From: Antiquaquibacter metalliresistens
GTDB lineage: Bacteria > Actinomycetota > Actinomycetes > Actinomycetales > Microbacteriaceae
Assembly (NCBI RefSeq): GCF_029211225.1
Contig: NZ_JARGEM010000009.1
Location: 1 to 54,549, forward strand
Direction: 5' to 3'
Length of the DNA: 54,549 bases
The first letter of the stretch is position 1; each line of letters begins with the position of its first letter. Below are positions 33,684-42,670 of this stretch, in pieces. A program made the translations under genes and the position numbers. Below the pieces are notes generated by a model that was not told the DNA's origin, did not search any database, and worked only from the letters and a program-made list of their open reading frames with translations.

Positions 33684-35334
33684 ATGGATCGCACGGCACG
33701 CCTCGACGGCACCCTGCGCGAACTCATGAGCGGCGACACCCTCGCTGGCACGCTCGACGGAGTCGACGCTGTCGCGTTCGGCCTGCTGAGCCTGCGCCTG
33801 ACGTGGCGCGGCGAGTTCGCACGCGCGGCGGATGCGGCGGCCGGGGCCCTCGCGCGCGCCGACGACCCCGAGTCGTTGACACTGGCGGGTGCGGCGGCTG
33901 GGCTGTGCATCGCGAGCTGGGCCGAGAGCGTTCACGATCCCGCCCTGCGAGATCCGCGCACCGGCGAGGATCCCTTGGTCGCCGCGCGGGAGGACCCGCA
34001 GCATCTCGACGCCGACGTCGAGTGGTCCCTCGCCGCACTCCTCGCCGAAGGAGCCCTGGCGTGCGCCCGCCTCGACCTCGCGACCGAGTTGCTCGGGCTC
34101 GGCACCGCGGCTCATGAGACGCTGTTCGGCGACCCGCGGCATCCCTTCCTGACCTTCACGCGCGTGCTCGAGGCTCGCATCCGCGCCTTCCGTGGGGACG
34201 TCTCGGGCGCCCTCGGGCTCGCCGACTCGGCGGTCGAGTCGGCCTCGAGCACCTTGGAACTGGTCTTCGCGGGATCGTGCGCTGCACTGGTTCGCGGCAA
34301 CGCCGACCAGCGCGCCGAGACCCGCAGGCTCGTGGATGTCGTGTCCGCGGGCACGATCCCACCGGTCGACACGCTCAGCCGCGGGTGCTTCGTGCTCGCC
34401 GCCTACGGCGCCGTCGCGTTGGGAGACATCGAGCGCGCCGCCGAGCTCATCCTGCGCGGCGGGGGCGGACCCGATCTCGACCAGTTGCGCATCATCGACC
34501 GCGCGCTGGGACTCGAACTGCTCGTCTCGGCGGCCGTCGCCGACGACGATCTGGATGCCGCACAGTCCTGGTTGCATCGCGCACTCCCGCTCGCGGGGCA
34601 CCCGATCGCGAGCTCGACCATCGACCGCATCCGCGCGCGAGTCGCGCTGCTCGCCGGGGACGCGCAGGGCGCCCAGGAGCACGCCACCGCCTCCATCGAG
34701 CGCGCCAAGGCCGACGGCCGCAGCATCGAGGTCGAGGAGGGCACGATCGTGCTCGCCCGCGCTCGCATCGCCCTGAACCGGCGCGGCGAGGCCGCGCGCG
34801 ACCTCGCCGCATCGGCCGATCGCGCCCGTGGCAGGGGGCACCTCGCGGTGCTGCGCTCCGCCTCGCGAGAGCTGCGGACGGTCGGTCGCCGACTGCCACC
34901 CGCGGCCTCGAGCGGCTGGGATGGCCTGTCCGCCCGCGAGCGCGAGGTCGCGATGCTGCTCGCCGAGGGCCACACGAACGCGGAGGTCGCTCGCGCACTC
35001 TTCCTCTCGGAGAACACGGTGCGCATCCACGTCTCTCGCGTGCTGCACGCGTTCGGCGTGCCGAGCCGCGGGGGTCGCCGCTGCCCTCGCCAGCCCCGCG
35101 CAACATCCCGCACCCGAGCTCACGCCCCGCCAGCGGCAGGTCGTCGAGCACCTCGTGGCCGGGCGTAGCAACCGTCAGATCGCCGAGCGTCTCGGCATCG
35201 GGGTCACGACGGTCGAGAAGCACGTCGCCGCGATCCTGCGCCGGTGGCGAGTCGGGTCCCGCGCGGCGATCGTGAGGCTCGCGCTCGGCGAACGAGCCGG
35301 CGTCAGCCGTGCAGCAGCGCCCCGTCCTTCGTGA
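33684..35334 (+). pseudogene. LuxR-type regulator with two C-terminal HTH domains, interrupted by a frameshift
   Basis: From ATG 33684 a long TPR-like helical region (about 400 residues, no ATPase motif) leads to a LuxR HTH: LSAREREVAMLLAEGHTNAEVARALFLSENTVRIHVSRVLHAFGVPSR. The frame then runs into unlikely Arg-rich sequence and stops at 35168. One frame over, the sequence continues directly with ASPAQHPAPELTPRQRQVVEHLVAGRSNRQIAERLGIGVTTVEKHVAAILRRW, a second LuxR HTH, stopping at 35332-35334. The shift falls at a run of five G (35070-35074); four G would restore one frame. So either a recent frameshift, a slippery phase-variable site, or a sequencing error. Truncated product would keep one HTH. 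Its 3' end overlaps the convergent DUF1684 gene by about 30 bp. Confidence 0.75.
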
Positions 35335-36124
35335 GCACGTTCTTCTCCCCCGCCTCGATGCGCACCCCGAAGCGGTTCTGCTTGGGCGGCAACGGGCAGT
35401 TGAAGTTGTAGCTGAAGGCGCACGGCGGCAGCACCGCGAGGTTGAAGTCGAGGGTGATCGTGCCGTCAGGGTTGGGGGCGAGGAACAGGAAGCGCCCGAC
35501 GCTGTACGTGTCGGCACCGTTCGTGGCATCCGCGAAGACCAGCTGCAGGGCACGGCCCGACTTGAAGGCGGCGAGGTTGTAGTCCACGCCGTCCTTGGTG
35601 AACGTGATCTCGCCGGGGATGACCTCCTCGCGCTGCGCACCGTCGTCCTTGAGGTGCTCGAAGCCCATCGTCGTGCCCTCGGGGTTCTCAGTGAACGTGG
35701 CGGTGATCACCCACTCCGGGTTGTAGTCGAAGGCGTCGATCGAGCCGAACTGCGTGATGGCCTCCGATGCGGCATCCCACACCCGCAGCGCGTAGGTGTT
35801 CTCGGGGCTCGCGATCACGAACCCGGTGACGGTGTCGGAGAACACGATCGTGCTCGGGTTCGGGTCTTTCTTGCTGCGCACGATCGCCTCGCCGTCGACG
35901 AGCACACCGTCCACGACGATGCCGTCGGATGCCGCGGCCGTGACCTTCAGGCCGCCCTCCGCCGGCGCCCACGTGCCGGGCACTCCCCAGATCGTCTGCT
36001 CGGCATCCACCCACTGCGTGTTGACGAGCGCGAGGCTGCCCTGCGGTTGAGTGACGGCGAGTTCCCGGCGCTCGTGGTAGGTCTTCAGTCGCTGTTCGGG
36101 GGTCTGCGTGGCGGTCTCGGTCAT
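35303..36124 (-). CDS. DUF1684 family protein
   Basis: A 273-residue DUF1684 protein. Characteristic blocks: GSLALVNTQWVDAEQTIWGVPGTW, YNLAAFKSG..LQLVFADATNGADTYSVGRFLFLAP, and LDFNLAVLPPCAFSYNFNCPLPPKQNRFGVRIEAGE with the conserved PPCAFS...CPLPP. Related proteins are widespread and of unknown function. Start ATG at 36122-36124 (MTETATQTPEQRLKTYHERRE); the frame upstream to 36169 adds an unconserved leader. Convergent overlap with the LuxR gene. Confidence 0.88.
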   Translation of the reverse strand: MTETATQTPEQRLKTYHERRELAVTQPQGSLALVNTQWVDAEQTIWGVPGTWAPAEGGLKVTAAASDGIVVDGVLVDGEAIVRSKKDPNPSTIVFSDTVTGFVIASPENTYALRVWDAASEAITQFGSIDAFDYNPEWVITATFTENPEGTTMGFEHLKDDGAQREEVIPGEITFTKDGVDYNLAAFKSGRALQLVFADATNGADTYSVGRFLFLAPNPDGTITLDFNLAVLPPCAFSYNFNCPLPPKQNRFGVRIEAGEKNVLTKDGALLHG

Positions 36125-36182
36125 GGCATCCATTCTGGTCACGTTGTGGGGTGCAACCGCCGCGGACACGGCCGTATGCCCG

Positions 36183-36863
36183 CTAGCAGTCCCCGTAGTA
36201 GTACACCGGCGAGATCAGGTCGGTGACGACGCCCGCCGACAGGTAGGCGAGCGCGCCGGTCGCGTCGACGTCGTCGGGTCCGGTGCCCGAGATGCGGTCG
36301 AGCTGGGCCGTGACCCCGCCGAAGCTGTCGTCGAAGGTGTACACGCCCGGCACGGCGGAGACCTCCGCGAGGGTCGAGCCGACCGCGATGCCCGCCGACC
36401 TGATCGGCACCCCCTCGACGGTGGTCGGCCCGTTGGCCTGCACGGTGAACACCGCACCCGGATCCTTGGTGACATAGCCCGGCACGTGCAGATCCAGCTG
36501 ACCCCACGTGTAGACCACCGTCTCGGGCTGGCAGATGTTGGCGGCCCGGGTGCTGGTGGTCGGCTCGACGCCGAGCGCCTCGGAGAGTTCTGCGACCGCG
36601 GTCGTCGGCTCCGTGCTGAACGGGATGGCCACCATCGCGGTGCCGTCGGCTGCGCTGACCACCAGTTGTGTGCCGCTGATGTCGATGCGCGCCGCCGCGA
36701 GCGGCACCGCTTCGGCCGCCGCGGTGACGGTCGGCGTCGGCGTCGCGGTCGCCGCTGCCGTGGGAGTCGGCGTCGCGCCCCCGCTCGGCGCGCAGGCGGT
36801 CAGGCTCGCCGCGCCGAGCAACGCAGCTGCGAGCACCGGCAGAAGCTGAAACCGTCTCGTCAT
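36183..36863 (-). CDS. Hypothetical lipoprotein
   Basis: A 226-residue secreted lipoprotein: signal RRFQLLPVLAAALLGAASLTAC with lipobox LTAC, followed by a Pro/Thr-rich linker (TPTPTAAATATPTPT). Then a beta-rich domain with three cysteines (ANICQPETVVYTWGQLDLHVPGY...; a terminal YYGDC). The order of motifs, VLGVEPTTS and IRSAGIAVGSTLAEV, recalls small periplasmic ligand-binding domains but I do not recognise the family. Stands alone between a CoA-transferase gene and DUF1684, all on the minus strand. Confidence 0.75.
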   Translation of the reverse strand: MTRRFQLLPVLAAALLGAASLTACAPSGGATPTPTAAATATPTPTVTAAAEAVPLAAARIDISGTQLVVSAADGTAMVAIPFSTEPTTAVAELSEALGVEPTTSTRAANICQPETVVYTWGQLDLHVPGYVTKDPGAVFTVQANGPTTVEGVPIRSAGIAVGSTLAEVSAVPGVYTFDDSFGGVTAQLDRISGTGPDDVDATGALAYLSAGVVTDLISPVYYYGDC

Positions 36864-36888
36864 GGGGATACCGTAGGGGTAGACAGCC

Positions 36889-38235
36889 TCAGCGCGCCAC
36901 CCACTGCGGTGCGCTGCTGCCCCACGGCACGGCCGGCGTCGCCCAGGAGTCGGGACCGTCGTCGTAGTGCGGCGCTGCGGCCGTGCTCGTCACCTCGCCC
37001 GTGGTGATCACGGTCGGCTGCCAGCTCGGCCAGTCGCGGCGCTCGCCTCGTGGGCCTTCGAGCAGCTGCTGCGCAACCCTGGCGAGATTCGTCTCCACGA
37101 GCCAGGCCCCGCCCTCGTCGTGCCTGCGGCGCAGCGCGGAGGTGATACCCGCGGCGAGCAGGTACCCCGCGGCGTGATCGAGGGCCTGGGCAGGCAACGC
37201 GCCCGGCGCCGTGCCATCGCCCTCGAGCCATCCGATGCCGGTGGCCGCCTGCACGATCGAGTCGAAGCCGCGCCGGGACGCGAACGGCCCCGTGTCGCCC
37301 CAGGCACTCAGCCGCGCGACCACGATGCCGGGCCTGCGCCGTGCGAGCGCCTCGGGCGACAGGCCGAGCGCGTCGAGAGAGCCGGGGCGGTAGCCCGTGA
37401 CCACGACGTGCGCCTCGGCGAGCAGGCGCTCGAAGGTGGCGGGGTCGGCGGCGAGGTCGAGCAGGGCGGAACGCTTGCCCGCCCCCGAATCCAGGTGCTG
37501 CCAGGCGATCTCGGGCAGGCTCGGCGAGTCGATGCGCAGCACGTCGGCACCCCAGAGCGCGAGCGTGCGGGTCGCGACCGGGCCCGCGATCACCCGGGTG
37601 AGGTCGAGCACGCGGATGCCCGCGGCCGGCGCGTCGAGGTCGCCGGGCTCCCAGCCGGCGGGCGTGGCATCCCCGAGGCGGCGCAGCCCCAGCAGTGGGT
37701 GCTGCGCGACCGCAGCGGCGTGCGGATGCCGCGCCCACTCCTGCTCGGTGCGCACCGCCACCGCGATGCCTCCCGCCGCCGTCACGGCCTCCTCGACGTC
37801 GATCGCGGAGCGCTGCCGAAGGGCGTGACGCAGGTCATCCGCCGTCGCATCCTCGCCGAGGCCGAGCGCGCCGATCAATCGAGCACGGTGGTGCGGGTAG
37901 TTGGCGTGGGTTCGCACCCAGCCGTCGGCGGTCGGCCAGAACCCGGAGAGCTCGGCGAAGGCGTTGACCGGTTCACCCGCCAGCCGGAAGTGTCGCTCGC
38001 TCGTGACGGCGGTCGCGATGCGCACCGGGTCGAGTTCGACGGTCGGCACCGCCGTGCCGCTGCGGCGCGCGGCCAGCAGTGCGGCCGAGAGGGAGGCCGC
38101 AGCGATGGCGTCGTGCACGAGCGGCCCCACCGCGAGGGTGGACGACAGCGGCACGGATTCGCCGTGATCGCGCACGAGCGAGAGTGCGGCCGGATCTTCG
38201 TCGAGAGCCCGCCATGCGGCTGCGAGAACGCTCAT
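36889..38235 (-). CDS. CaiB/BaiF family CoA-transferase (class III)
   Basis: A 448-residue class III CoA-transferase-like protein. The signature GIRVLDLTRVIAGPVATRTLALWGADVLRIDSPSLPE and GKRSALLDLAADPATFERLLAEAHVVVTGYRPGSLDALGL are in the second half. In family members the Asp after this region forms the acyl link. The N-terminal ~200 residues (AWRALDEDPAALSL, ASLSAALLAARRSG, FAELSGFWPTADGWVRTHANYPHHR) look like a second, diverged copy, so it is a fused two-domain form. The substrate CoA cannot be named. Confidence 0.85.
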   Translation of the reverse strand: MSVLAAAWRALDEDPAALSLVRDHGESVPLSSTLAVGPLVHDAIAAASLSAALLAARRSGTAVPTVELDPVRIATAVTSERHFRLAGEPVNAFAELSGFWPTADGWVRTHANYPHHRARLIGALGLGEDATADDLRHALRQRSAIDVEEAVTAAGGIAVAVRTEQEWARHPHAAAVAQHPLLGLRRLGDATPAGWEPGDLDAPAAGIRVLDLTRVIAGPVATRTLALWGADVLRIDSPSLPEIAWQHLDSGAGKRSALLDLAADPATFERLLAEAHVVVTGYRPGSLDALGLSPEALARRRPGIVVARLSAWGDTGPFASRRGFDSIVQAATGIGWLEGDGTAPGALPAQALDHAAGYLLAAGITSALRRRHDEGGAWLVETNLARVAQQLLEGPRGERRDWPSWQPTVITTGEVTSTAAAPHYDDGPDSWATPAVPWGSSAPQWVAR

Positions 38236-38267
38236 GCTCGATGGTACGACTCCCCTAGGATTGCGGC

Positions 38268-38462
38268 ATGGATCCCATCACCTGGAGCATCGGCGGCCTC
38301 ATCGGCCTCGTCATCTTCATCGTCACCGTCGTGTCTATCGTGAACAACCCCAACCACGGCGGGTTCGGCAAGTTCGTGTGGATTCTCGTGGCGTTCTTCC
38401 TGAGCTTCATCGGTTCACTGCTGTGGCTGATCTTCGGTCGCGGCAAGGTGGCCAAGCGCTGA
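38268..38462 (+). CDS. Small membrane protein with PLDc_N-type hairpin
   Basis: A 64-residue protein of two hydrophobic helices (TWSIGGLIGLVIFIVTVVSI and WILVAFFLSFIGSLLWLIFGRGK) joined by a short loop. This matches the PLDc_N hairpin found in many actinobacterial small membrane proteins. Stop is directly adjacent to the end of the convergent hypothetical gene. Role unknown. Confidence 0.75.
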   Translation: MDPITWSIGGLIGLVIFIVTVVSIVNNPNHGGFGKFVWILVAFFLSFIGSLLWLIFGRGKVAKR

Positions 38463-38897
38463 TCACGCCCGCCGCCGATCCTTGTCGGGGCCGCGTCGCA
38501 GGTCCTGCGGCGGATCGGTGAGCACGGCGTCGTCCGCCGCCGCCAGGCTCGGGTAGCGCCCGATGAGCCTGCGCTCCTCCGAGCGCGGCGACCAGCTGAC
38601 GACGCGAAAGTACTCGCGCCCCTCGGTGACGAACCGACGCACCACCGCACGCGGGGTCGAGGCTTCGGTTCGCATGATGATCCACTCGTCATCGGCGATC
38701 TGGATCGGCGGCCACGGCCAGGCGGACATGCGGGCTCCCTTCTTGGTGCACACCCACCACGCCCAGAGCCGATCGCAGCAGTCCTCGAGCTCAAGGGCGT
38801 AGCCCACCGGCTGGCCGTCGCGTGAGATCGCTCGGAACGCGCGGGCCGTGCCGACCCTGCCGGATTCGATCGTGCCCACGCGCACGCCTCGATCCAT
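38463..38897 (-). CDS. Hypothetical protein downstream of a putative LexA box
   Basis: A 144-residue protein starting MDRGVRVGTIESGRVGTARAFRAISRDGQPVGYALELEDCC and containing WAWWVCTKKGARMSAWPWPP, IADDEWIIMRTEAS, and a C-terminal RRLIGRYPSLAAADDAVLTDPP. Mixed alpha/beta, rich in Trp, no known motif. The ATG at 38895-38897 is preferred; the frame is open to a GTG at 38963, but that would leave the putative LexA site only three bases away. Overlapping long frames on this strand further right are shadows of the SDR gene. Confidence 0.6.
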   Translation of the reverse strand: MDRGVRVGTIESGRVGTARAFRAISRDGQPVGYALELEDCCDRLWAWWVCTKKGARMSAWPWPPIQIADDEWIIMRTEASTPRAVVRRFVTEGREYFRVVSWSPRSEERRLIGRYPSLAAADDAVLTDPPQDLRRGPDKDRRRA

Positions 38898-38965
38898 CAG
38901 CGTCCAGACACCCGGACGCGCGGAGGGCTCCAACTCGTCGCTCGGTCGCCAATGGTGTGACACAT

Positions 38966-38981
38966 TCGAAGATATGTTCGA
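38966..38981. promoter_or_regulatory. Putative LexA (SOS) box
   Basis: TCGAAGATATGTTCGA matches the actinobacterial LexA consensus TCGAAC-N4-GTTCGA at 11 of 12 defined positions. It lies between the minus-strand hypothetical gene (38463-38897) and the plus-strand SDR gene (from 39135). Confidence 0.55.
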
Positions 38982-39134
38982 CACACAATCGGTGTCAAGC
39001 GCGCCGTGACGTCGGCACAGGCACCGGATGCGCGAGACCAAGGCCTCGGCCCGGTTGTCGTGCGCGACAGCGCACCGAACGGCGGCGCTTGTCAACCCGT
39101 CGTGCTCACCGCGCGCCCATGCCAGCGTGGAGTG

Positions 39135-40013
39135 ATGCAGACGATGATCGATCCCCGCACACGCTACTTCGCCGACGGCTTTCCCAAGCAGGAGCAGGAA
39201 CAGCCGGGATTGACGGATGCCACCGAGCCCAGGCCTGACCACGGCGAGCAGAGCTACCGCGGCTCCGGTCGGCTCACGGGTCGCCTGGCGCTCATCACCG
39301 GTGGCGACTCGGGCATCGGGCGCGCCGTCGCGATCGCCTATGCGCGGGAGGGCGCCGACGTGGCGATCGTGCACCTGCCCGAGGAGATCGCCGACGCCGA
39401 GGAGACCGCCCAGCTCGTGCAGGATGCGGGGCGCACCGCGCTGCTGCTGGCCGGCGACGTGCGCGACGAGGCCTTCTGCGCCGAGGTGGTGGACCGCACG
39501 ATCGCGCAGCTCGGCGGCATCGACATCCTGGTGCTCAACGCCGCATACCAGCAGAACCGCGAGGGTCTCGAATCGATCCCGACCGAGGAGTTCGACCGGG
39601 TGTTCCGCACCAACCTCTACTCGATGATGTGGATCGCGGGGCGCGCGATCCCGCACCTGCGGCCGGGCGCATCCATCATCTCGACGACGTCGATCCAGGC
39701 CTTCAACCCGTCCCCCGGACTCATCGACTACGCCATGACGAAGGCGGCGCAGGTGGCGTTCACGAAGGCGCTCGCCGAGGAGCTCGGGCCGAAGGGCATC
39801 CGCGTCAACGCCGTCGCCCCCGGGCCGATCTGGACCCCGCTGATTCCGGCCACGAGCTGGCCGGACAAGCTTCCGACCTTCGGGCAGGACACCCCGCTCG
39901 GTCGCGCCGGTCAGCCCGCGGAGCTCGCGCCCGCCTATGTGCTGCTCGCCAGCGACGAGGGCTCGTACATCTCCGGAGCGGTGCTGCCCGTCACCGGCGG
40001 CAAGGGGCTCTGA
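39135..40013 (+). CDS. SDR family oxidoreductase (YghA/general-stress type)
   Basis: A 292-residue short-chain dehydrogenase. The cofactor site is LALITGGDSGIGRAVAIAYAREGADV, the NNAG-type block is VLNAAYQQ, and the catalytic Ser-Tyr-Lys residues are in STTSIQAFNPSPGLIDYAMTKAA. The extended N-terminus (PRTRYFADGFPKQEQEQPGLTDATEPRPDHGEQSYRGSGRL) is typical of the YghA/GSP39 branch. Start ATG at 39135 is chosen since upstream residues are not family-like. Followed six bases later by a small DUF7882-like gene. Confidence 0.88.
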   Translation: MQTMIDPRTRYFADGFPKQEQEQPGLTDATEPRPDHGEQSYRGSGRLTGRLALITGGDSGIGRAVAIAYAREGADVAIVHLPEEIADAEETAQLVQDAGRTALLLAGDVRDEAFCAEVVDRTIAQLGGIDILVLNAAYQQNREGLESIPTEEFDRVFRTNLYSMMWIAGRAIPHLRPGASIISTTSIQAFNPSPGLIDYAMTKAAQVAFTKALAEELGPKGIRVNAVAPGPIWTPLIPATSWPDKLPTFGQDTPLGRAGQPAELAPAYVLLASDEGSYISGAVLPVTGGKGL

Positions 40014-40019
40014 CCCGCG

Positions 40020-40343
40020 ATGGCCCAGGACGCCCTGCTCTACGGCTCCCCGCCGCACGAGATCTCGATGGACGGCCGACTTCTGGCCCACCTCAAGATC
40101 GTGATCGTGGCCAAGCTCAGACGCAACGAGCCGTTCCTGCTGTCGTGGGATCAGCCGGCGAGCGAGGGGTCCGGCCGGGCGAGCATCTGGTTGCATCCAT
40201 CGATCCCGCTGCAGTTCGTCTTCACCGCGAACCGCCCGCCCCAGCTCAACCAGAACTGGTTGGAGCTGTTGTCGCAGTCGGCGATGAGCAGCGAAGGCCT
40301 GCGTCTCATGCCGGAACCCCAGGAGGGCGTAGCAGAGTCGTAA
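40020..40343 (+). CDS. Small DUF7882-like protein, copy 1
   Basis: A 107-residue protein of a family found mainly in Microbacteriaceae (sometimes mislabelled ATP-dependent DNA ligase). Pattern: LLYGSPPHEISMDGRLLAHLKIVIVAKLRRNEPFLLSW, then a central SIWLHPSIPLQFVF and a C-terminal MSSEGLRLMPEP. No active-site residues are apparent. Six bases after the SDR gene, so probably cotranscribed. Two more copies lie at 40449 and 45387. Confidence 0.75.
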   Translation: MAQDALLYGSPPHEISMDGRLLAHLKIVIVAKLRRNEPFLLSWDQPASEGSGRASIWLHPSIPLQFVFTANRPPQLNQNWLELLSQSAMSSEGLRLMPEPQEGVAES

Positions 40344-40448
40344 GAGCAACGGAAGTCCCCCTCTTCTGATTTCCACGATCGGCCCGCGCGGCTTATCGTG
40401 AGCACAGCCGCGCGATCGACGCCGGCGGGAATCGAGCTGGGAGACACC

Positions 40449-40754
40449 TTGGGCACGCTGCTGTACGGTTCGCCGCCCTCGGAGATCCCGATGGACGATC
40501 GCCTGCTCGCCCACCTCAAGGTCGTGATCGTCAACAAGCTGCGACGCAGCGAGCCGTTCATGCTCTCCTGGGAGATCGGCCCCAACGAGGGCTCCGGCCG
40601 ACGCAGCGTCTGGATGCACGAGTCGATCCCGCTGCAGTTCCGTTTCGTGGGCAGCAGGCCGCCGGCGCTGAACAACACGTGGATCGAGCAGATGATGCTC
40701 GCCTCGATGAGCAACGAGGGCCTGCGTCTCATGCCGGAGCCGCCCGAGTCCTGA
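40449..40754 (+). CDS. Small DUF7882-like protein, copy 2
   Basis: A 101-residue paralogue of copy 1: LLYGSPPSEIPMDDRLLAHLKVVIVNKLRRSEPFMLSW, SVWMHESIPLQFRF, MSNEGLRLMPEPPES. TTG at 40449 is chosen as start: GGGAG lies five bases upstream and the resulting N-terminus lines up with copies 1 and 3. A GTG at 40398 would add 17 unaligned residues. Convergent with the ABC permease gene. Confidence 0.75.
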   Translation: MGTLLYGSPPSEIPMDDRLLAHLKVVIVNKLRRSEPFMLSWEIGPNEGSGRRSVWMHESIPLQFRFVGSRPPALNNTWIEQMMLASMSNEGLRLMPEPPES

Positions 40755-40782
40755 CCGGACCCGAGCGACTCCCCCGCGCGAC

Positions 40783-41547
40783 TCAGCTGAGCTTGCGGCG
40801 GTAGATGACGATCGCGGCCGCGTACGCGGCGACCAGGATGCTGGCGAGCCACGCGAGCGCGATCCACAGCTCCCCGCCCACCGGCTGCTGCGCGAACAGC
40901 GCACGGACGCTGTCCACGATCGAGGTCACTGGCTGGTGCTCGGCGAACCAGGCGACCGGGCCGGGCATCGAGTCGGTCGGCACGAACGCCGAGCTGATGA
41001 ACGGCAGGAAGATCAGCGGGTAGCTGAACGCGCTCGCCCCGTCCACGGTCTTCGCGGAGAGCCCGGCGATCACCGCGAGCCAGGTCAGGGCCAGGATGAA
41101 CAGCACCAGCATCCCGCCCACCGCAAGCCATGCGCCCACCGACGCCCCGGTGCGGAAGCCCAGCAGCAGCGCCACCCCGATCACGATGGCGACCGAGACC
41201 ACGTTCGCGACGAGCGAGGTGAGCACGTGCGCCCAGAGCACGCTGGACCGCGCGATCGGCATGGACTGGAACCGCTCGAAGATGCCGCCCTGCAGGTCGA
41301 GGAACAGCCGGTAGGCCGTGTACGCGACCCCCGATGCGATGGTGATCAGCAGGATGCCCGGCAGCAGGTAGTCGACGTACGAGCCACCGCTGCCGGTGTC
41401 GATCGCGCCCCCGAGCACGAACACGAACAGCAGCATCAGGACGATCGGCGTGACCGCGGTCGTGATGATGGTGTCAGGGCTGCGCAGGATGTGGCGCAGC
41501 GAGCGACCGGTCAGGGTGCCGGTATCGCTGAGAACGTGCGTGGTCAC
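40783..41547 (-). CDS. ABC transporter permease, ABC-2/DrrB type
   Basis: A 254-residue membrane subunit with six hydrophobic helices. ABC-2 features: SLRHILRSPDTIITTAVTPIVLMLLFVFVLGGAI, the FERFQSMPIARSSVLWAHVLTS loop, and FISSAFVPTDSMPGPVAWFAEHQPVT. Pairs with the ATP-binding gene upstream (ATGA overlap). Such DrrAB-type pumps export drugs, lipids or secondary metabolites; the local PadR gene supports a xenobiotic-responsive exporter. Confidence 0.9.
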   Translation of the reverse strand: MTTHVLSDTGTLTGRSLRHILRSPDTIITTAVTPIVLMLLFVFVLGGAIDTGSGGSYVDYLLPGILLITIASGVAYTAYRLFLDLQGGIFERFQSMPIARSSVLWAHVLTSLVANVVSVAIVIGVALLLGFRTGASVGAWLAVGGMLVLFILALTWLAVIAGLSAKTVDGASAFSYPLIFLPFISSAFVPTDSMPGPVAWFAEHQPVTSIVDSVRALFAQQPVGGELWIALAWLASILVAAYAAAIVIYRRKLS

Positions 41548-42305
41548 TTGGCTTCACCTCCGACGAGCGCGAGGAAGACGTCCTCGAGCGAGGGTTGTTT
41601 CTCGACGTATTCGACCTTCGCGGGCGGCAGGAGCCGCTTGAGCTCGTCGAGCGTGCCGCTGACGAGGATGCGACCCTCATGCAGGATCGCGATGCGGTCC
41701 GCGAGGTGCTCGGCCTCATCCAGGTACTGCGTGGTCAGCAGCACCGTGGTGCCGCCGTCGGCGAGTCGCCGCACGGTGTCCCAGACCTCGAGGCGCGCCT
41801 CCGGGTCGAGGCCGGTCGTCGGCTCGTCGAGGAAGATGACACTCGGGTCGCCAATGAGGCTCATCGCGATGTCGAGCCGGCGTCGCATGCCGCCGGAGTA
41901 GGTCGCGACCCGGCGCTTGGCGGCATCCGCGAGCGAGAACCGCGTGAGCAGCTCGTCCGCGATCGCGCCCGGGTCGTCGAGGTGACGCAGGCGGGCGATC
42001 AACTCGAGGTTCTCGCGACCGCTCAGCACCTCATCCACCGCCGCGAACTGGCCGGTGAGACTGATGGCCTCGCGCACGTCGGCCGGTCGGGTCGCGACAT
42101 CGATGCCGTCGACCTCGGCGACACCCGCGTCGGCCTTCAGCAGGGTCGAGAGGATCCGCACGAGCGTGGTCTTGCCGGCGCCGTTTGAGCCGAGCAGGGC
42201 GAAGATGCTCCCCCGCTGCACCTCGAAGTCCACGCCGCGCAGCACGTCGAGCTTCTGGTACGACTTCTCCAGGCCGTGCACCCGGATGGCGGTGTCGGCG
42301 GTCAT
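41544..42305 (-). CDS. ABC transporter ATP-binding protein, DrrA type
   Basis: A 253-residue nucleotide-binding subunit. Walker A GSNGAGKTTLVRIL, Q-loop at LTGQFAAVDE, signature YSGGMRRRLDIAMSLIGDPSVIFLDEPTTGLDP with Walker B, and the C-terminal VEYVEKQPSLEDVFLALVGG typical of the DrrA drug-exporter group. Overlaps by ATGA with both neighbours, giving a tight PadR / DUF1048 / DrrA / DrrB operon. Confidence 0.93.
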   Translation of the reverse strand: MTADTAIRVHGLEKSYQKLDVLRGVDFEVQRGSIFALLGSNGAGKTTLVRILSTLLKADAGVAEVDGIDVATRPADVREAISLTGQFAAVDEVLSGRENLELIARLRHLDDPGAIADELLTRFSLADAAKRRVATYSGGMRRRLDIAMSLIGDPSVIFLDEPTTGLDPEARLEVWDTVRRLADGGTTVLLTTQYLDEAEHLADRIAILHEGRILVSGTLDELKRLLPPAKVEYVEKQPSLEDVFLALVGGEAK

Positions 42306-42670
42306 GACGGCTCGCCCCGTTCCGCGTCATCGATCGCCTTCGTCAGGCGGGCGCGCTCCTTGTCGATCCACTGCTCGCCGGCGTAGGCCTGCGCGAAGGT
42401 CTCCGCGAACGCCACCGGGTCGTCGCCGACGATCTCGCGCAGCGGCGTGCCATCGGCCGCGGCACGCTCCCACAGGTCGGCGAGGTCGCCGAACATCGTG
42501 ACGAGGGTGTCGCCGTCGGTGACTCCCCCGTAGTACATGAAGTACCGGTGCATCGCCTTCGCCGCGGTGCCGTACGGCTCCGGCAGGGCGTCGATGCGCG
42601 CCTTGTCCTGCTTGTACTGCTTCTTCTGCTCGAGTGACCCGGTGAGGGCCTCGATCCACTTGGCAACCAT
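42302..42670 (-). CDS. DUF1048 family protein
   Basis: A 122-residue protein: KWIEALTGSLEQKKQYKQDKARIDALPEPYGTAAKAMHRYFMYYGGV, then an acidic helical half. DUF1048 proteins are small helical proteins typically encoded between a PadR regulator and an ABC exporter, as here. Function unknown; possibly an accessory or co-regulator. Its ATG overlaps the PadR stop. Confidence 0.88.
   Translation of the reverse strand: MVAKWIEALTGSLEQKKQYKQDKARIDALPEPYGTAAKAMHRYFMYYGGVTDGDTLVTMFGDLADLWERAAADGTPLREIVGDDPVAFAETFAQAYAGEQWIDKERARLTKAIDDAERGEPS

Noticed and set aside
38985-40904. Extension of the hypothetical gene to an 813-codon minus-strand ORF
   Set aside because: The part beyond 38963 is antisense to the SDR and DUF7882-like genes and has shadow composition.
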